Both the position numbers and the translations under genes were made by a program. A stretch of DNA of 64,000 nucleotides from Thunnus maccoyii (taxonomy: Eukaryota; Chordata; Actinopteri; Scombriformes; Scombridae). The number at the start of each line of letters is the position of its first letter. Within the stretch, counting starts at the first letter, position 1. Below, in pieces: positions 54,590 to 64,000 of this stretch. The stretch is from positions 18,710,042 through 18,774,041 of the forward strand of contig NC_056543.1 of the NCBI RefSeq assembly GCF_910596095.1. Direction: 5' to 3'. The notes under the pieces are model-generated. The model searched no databases. It had not been told where the DNA came from and saw nothing but the letters and a program-made list of their open reading frames with translations.

Positions 54590-55765
54590 ACATTCTTCCA
54601 GCTGCATATAGTGAACTGCACAGGACTGGGGGAAGAAAAGGTAAAAGCGGCTGTAGCCACCTTACGATTAGAGCGCTGCAAGTCCGCAGACGGACATCAA
54701 CCGCAGTGAAAACAGGCGTTTGCACTGCGAATCTATCCGTGGCCTGCAATGTCCTCAGATCGCTTTTCTGCTTTTGCATTTTATGATCTAGACTATTTGC
54801 CCCTCGTGTTGGATTGCAGCTGGTGCCTTGCGTCTACCTATATCAGGTACAGTATGACTTGCAGGACTTTCTCATATAACTTCTAATCATTTTCAAGGTA
54901 ATGATTGAAACATGGCATGATTTGTTTTGTTTAATTATGTTGCACCTCTAAAGTTCCTGTCACTTGAATGCTGTTGAACTGGTAAGTGTACTAACTACCT
55001 TTAAACTGGAGTAACATAATACCCTTGGAGCTCAGCTGGCCTTCTGCACTCCTCATTGCTATCATATTTATCTACATTGTTTGGGGAAAAGGTCATCCTC
55101 CAGGGGCCTGCTGAATTCGGGAAAAAGTTGTCAAAGCTCAACAGGTAGAATCAATGACACAGTGGCACAGGAGTGAAATAATCTTAATACAGTTTGAAGT
55201 ACCACCAAAACTGGAAACTTCAAAAAATATCAGCTGATATAGAGACTGGTTAATAGGTTAACTTTTCAACCAAACAGATGGTCAAGCTTTAAGAGGTAAG
55301 TAAATACATATATGGATCATTTTTGGGTATGAATTAAAGGGTCAACTACTGTACATGCACAACTAGTAATATTTAATCATTTAATCATTTGGGTAAAGAA
55401 CTGACAATGTGAAAGAAGACTCCATCTGGTTTGCTCTACCTGTGTGACTCTATAGGGAGGACCCACCACACAGCAAGGCTTTAGGCCCAGTCCTTAAAGC
55501 GTTCAGCTCGTAACTTTCTTGTGCTCTAGTCTCATATAAGTCACACTAGCTTCATTCTAAAGGTGAAATCTGCTGTCATTAAATTAAATGTTTTGTGTTA
55601 AGGCAATATAAGAGACAATAAAAAAAGATAATTCATTCTCTTGGTTTTTGTCCCTTGCTACAGGTTAAAGGAGCACCCAGTCGTGAGGTGGATAAGGCTC
55701 TGCACAAGGACAAACCTATGAGGTGGCACTGTGGCTTTCCAAATAAAGTTCTGTGATACACTCAG
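54590..55765 (+). ncRNA. Candidate spliced, polyadenylated lncRNA
   Basis: A GC-richer block (54530-54850) is followed by donor-like sites (AG/GTACAG at 54845, AG/GTAATG at 54898, AGAG/GTAAGT at 55296). An acceptor with a pyrimidine tract ends TTGCTACAG at 55663, and an exon-like stretch (55664 on) ends in AATAAA (55742-55747). A second AATAAA is at about 55913. The longest frames are under 80 codons and without domains; one ATG frame (54749) runs 32 codons into a donor. It could be a promoter-associated transcript of the nfe2l2-agps gap. The exon connections are guesses. Confidence 0.3.
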
Positions 55766-55769
55766 ACTC

Positions 55770-57251
55770 TAATTGTTTGCAGTCAGTGCATTACAGAACT
55801 TTGTTTTGGGAGTTAATACTTTGACCATGTGGGAAATAAATCCTCAAGCATCTGGATATTTTAGTTTATTGCACGGTGCAATATTTCTGTTGACTAATGA
55901 CTGTTTACTCAAATAAAGTTCCTCTCTGTTTTAAGCATTTGTTGCAGCCTCTGTCCTTTTTTTTGATAACTTAAACATGATTTAAACATGGTATCATGAT
56001 CTCAGTACAGTTGCTGGTGATTTATATACTTTAACTTTGCGTTAAATCATTACTTAGACTAGAGCACTGCTGTGTGCCATATGGAAACAGTAGTCAAGCT
56101 GGTCAGGTGACTCAGTGGAGGTGAGGTAGAAAGGTAAACAGTGAAGTCACATTCAAGTTATTCTCAGCTTTTAAACCCACGTTACATATCCAACACATAA
56201 GCTGCTTTGATTGTCACAGTGAGTTACATAATGCATTTTAAAAATGTGGTGCATAATACAATTTTTGAAATTATTGGCCTAAAACTATAGCTTTATCATC
56301 ACAGGTTTAAGTTAAACCATCCAGTTTCAAATATTCAGTCAAATATTACAATATATGAAGGCAACTTGGTAGAAAATGTGCAAAATTAAAACTTGCTATG
56401 AAAATATGTTTAATCAGCTGTATTTTTACACTTTTCTTTCCATATGGTCCACTGTTTTTACACTATTCTCTCCCAAATCAAACATTTGTTCATTTGCATT
56501 TGCTTAATTTCATCATTTCATCATTTTAGTATTTGACTTGACAAGCAGTTTATGAATGTATCATTTGTAATCAACATTTCACTTCAATAGTCTTTTAAAC
56601 TATCCAAATCTATTTTTTTTTAGCACGTGACGTCTTGTCCTCTTGAATGGTAAGTCATGTAATCATAGAAGAAGTCGGGCTGGATTCCTTTTGTCATTTC
56701 CTCACAACTAGTTTATGCAAATGGACGGTAAATGCCAGCTTCAACAGTCTATGGAGCATATGTAACCAGTCCTATACAGCAAGGCATGCTGGGAAATACG
56801 TATAATGGTGCCTTCAGGTGCTCCTTGTAATCTCTTATTCCAGAATGTAAAGAGCATGTCGGTGTAACTATGTTTAGCCTAATTCTCTGGTTAAAAGTGA
56901 GACAAAGAGAGAATAAAAACATACAATAAAAACATTTTTGTACTGGGGATCAATGCATTATTATGAGCCTTATAATGATAACAGGTGGAAGTGTAATTCC
57001 CTCATATTTGCCCTGACCTAAAACCATGTGCACCACACCTAAACTTACATATATCTGAACTAGGGTGGCAAATAAGGATACTTTTTTTTATTTTTATTTT
57101 TTTATACCGATTAATCTGCCAATAAGAGTTTGTTTTCATTGATTGTTTTGTCCAACCTAAAGTCCAAAACCTAAACATATTCAGTTTACTCACCTCACCT
57201 GTTGTTTCTGGTATTTCTTATGCACTTGTCTACTTCCTGTCATTTCTTACT

Positions 57252-57287
<36 letters not shown>

Positions 57288-57530
57288 CATCTGTCTAGCG
57301 CTCTTTCTCTGTATTACTTGAGAAAATGTACCATGGCTCTTTTGAGTCACTGTCCTCTAATGCTCCTCTTGCCTCACTTGAAAGTCCCTTTAGATAAAAG
57401 TGACTGCCAAATGACAAAATGTAATATAAATGTACTATCATGTAAGACAATAAAAAGCAGAAAATGCTCAAAACTGAGAGGCTAGAACAGGCAAATATTT
57501 TGCAACAAGTATTTGATTAACAAATGTGTT
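55770..57530. other. Unassigned intergenic sequence
   Basis: AT-rich DNA with a (TAA)n microsatellite at 57252-57286. No gene is recognised. Confidence 0.5.
57252..57286. repeat. TAA microsatellite
   Basis: About eleven uninterrupted TAA units. Confidence 0.95.
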
Positions 57531-57534
57531 TTTG

Positions 57535-57627
57535 GGTCATGACTGATCCAAAAAGAGGCAAATGCCTGCCTGGGAAAATGGAAATTTTCTGTTGCCATGC
57601 TTGGGAGTTAGAGAAGTAGCATATGAT
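57535..57627. repeat. Left arm of a 1.2-kb-spaced inverted repeat
   Basis: It reads AATGGAAATTTTCTGTTGCC, TTGGGAGTTAGAGAAGTAGC and ATATGAT. The reverse complement of 58643-58742 gives nearly the same string, about 90% identical by eye over its best 65 bp. Confidence 0.85.
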
Positions 57628-58119
57628 GGAAAAGAAAATTTAATGTATTCAGTTAACAAATTTGTTAATCACATACAGTTAATTCTGTCAGTCACCTAAT
57701 TGATTAATTATTTCGCACCTAATAAACATTTAACATACCACAAAGTAACTTAGATTTACTAAATGACATTGTGTTATAATTTTTTTCATAATCCTCTCTA
57801 TAATCCCCTAACTCCTGCAGAAGTTTCAGCCTCACCTCATGTCTCTCTCTCCTGTGTGGATGATGTCCTGTCTCTTTCTCTCCTGTTTGCATGTGTAGTC
57901 TGTCCTCCTCCCAAGTCGCCATGGCAATGGTGGTCGCATGGCTCAGGTTCTATTCCATTTGGCGGCATCTGGAAGCTGCTCAGCGTCCTCTTGATCACAT
58001 TCTTCATATTATAAATCCATTATAATTTTGTAATCCTGTTTGTCCATGCTGTATTTCTGTAAATTGTGTTCTATTCTGTACACACATCTATTGCATGTCT
58101 GTCTGTTCTGGGAGAGGGA

Positions 58120-58635
58120 TCAAGTCAAGTCAAGTCAAGTCAATTTTATTTGTATAGCCTGAATCACAAATTTGCCTCAGGGGGCTTTACAATCTGTACA
58201 GCAATACAACATCCTCTATCCATAGATGGTCAATTCAAATAAGGACAAACTCTAAAAAAAACCTTTAACGGGGGAAACCTCAGGAAGAGCAATAGAGGAA
58301 GGATCCCCCTCCCAGGATGGACAGATGTGCAGTAGATGTTGTGTGTACATAATAGAACGAGAAAGACAAATTACATAAATACAGCATGGAACAGGATAAC
58401 AAAATTATAAAGGATTTATAATAAATATGAAGAACCCCTCCTATGTTACTCTTCCTGAGGTTTCTTCCATTTTTTCCCGTTAAAGTTTTTTTTTTAGGGA
58501 GTTTTTCCTTAATCAAATCAAGGGTCTAAGGACAGAGGATGTGGTATTGCTGAACAGATTGTAAAACCCCCTGAGGCAAATTTGTTATCTGTGATATTTA
58601 GCTGTACATATAAAACTGACTCGACTTGAGTTGAC
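58120..58635. mobile_element. Non-autonomous element with long inverted termini (TCAAGTCAA type)
   Basis: The left end has (TCAAG)n, then CAATTTTATTTGTATAGCC, AAATTTGCCTCAGGGGGC and ACAATCTGTACAG. The right end, inverted, mirrors it: ACAGATTGTAAAACCCCCTG, AGGCAAATTTG and CTCGACTTGAGTTGA. It is a common fish family and a half copy is at 20703-20890. No protein is encoded. Confidence 0.75.
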
Positions 58636-58642
58636 TATAATG

Positions 58643-58742
58643 TATCATATACTATTTCTCCAACTCCCAAACGTGGCAACAGAAAATTTCCATTCTCCCA
58701 GACAGGGCATTTACCCCCCCTTTTTTTTTTGGTTCAGTCATG
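58643..58742. repeat. Right arm of the inverted repeat, next to agps
   Basis: The reverse complement of the arm at 57535-57627. It ends 75 bp before the agps start codon, so it lies in the proximal promoter or 5' UTR. Confidence 0.85.
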
Positions 58743-58816
58743 TGGACAGATTGTGATATTTTCGACGGGCTCTGAACGCAGCACACTTTCCCTGCGCTGA
58801 CCTCTGACAGCCGCTC

Positions 58817-64000
<5,184 letters not shown>

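Overview
The window is vertebrate nuclear DNA, almost certainly from a teleost, probably a percomorph. The evidence is GT-AG introns, AATAAA poly(A) signals, microsatellites, several non-autonomous transposon families I recognise from teleost genomes, and three genes whose spliced proteins match vertebrate families. Their order and strands, hnrnpa3 (+), nfe2l2 (-), agps (+), equal the human order HNRNPA3-NFE2L2-AGPS on 2q31.

Positions 1 to about 38,250 hold no gene I can support. In vertebrates the interval on this side of HNRNPA3 runs to MTX2 and the HOXD cluster and is the telomeric HoxD regulatory landscape (T-DOM/3DOM). I infer that this is the HNRNPA3-proximal part of the hoxda 3' desert. 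It alternates repeat islands with unique blocks that look like conserved non-coding elements, especially near 9.2-9.5, 13.6-14.1, 21.9-23.5 and 24.1-24.4 kb. It also holds a perfect RFX X-box palindrome, a degenerate LINE 3' end and CTCF-like motifs close to hnrnpa3.

Positions 38,356-41,557 encode hnrnpa3 in ten coding exons (337 aa, two RRMs plus a Gly-rich tail with an M9-like nuclear signal). Intron 6 carries a MITE. Intron 7 (205 nt) carries a perfect 35-bp inverted repeat with a 4-nt loop that starts 13 nt after the 5' splice site. This is the most striking structure in the window.

Positions 45,444-51,647 on the minus strand encode Nrf2 (nfe2l2) in five coding exons, 618 aa, with both KEAP1-binding motifs, the Neh4/Neh5 activation motifs, a DSGIS degron and the CNC-bZIP domain. 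A cluster of transposon copies and a possible polyadenylated lncRNA (54.6-55.8 kb) fill the gap to agps.

Positions 58,817-63,444 hold the first two coding exons of agps, the peroxisomal alkyl-DHAP synthase, with its PTS2 import signal. The gene runs off the right edge. The three genes are not a pathway: an RNA-binding protein, the oxidative-stress master regulator and an ether-lipid enzyme sit together by conserved synteny. Exon limits come from splice consensus and reading-frame continuity, read by eye. Conserved-element and repeat-family calls rest on pattern recognition without alignment.
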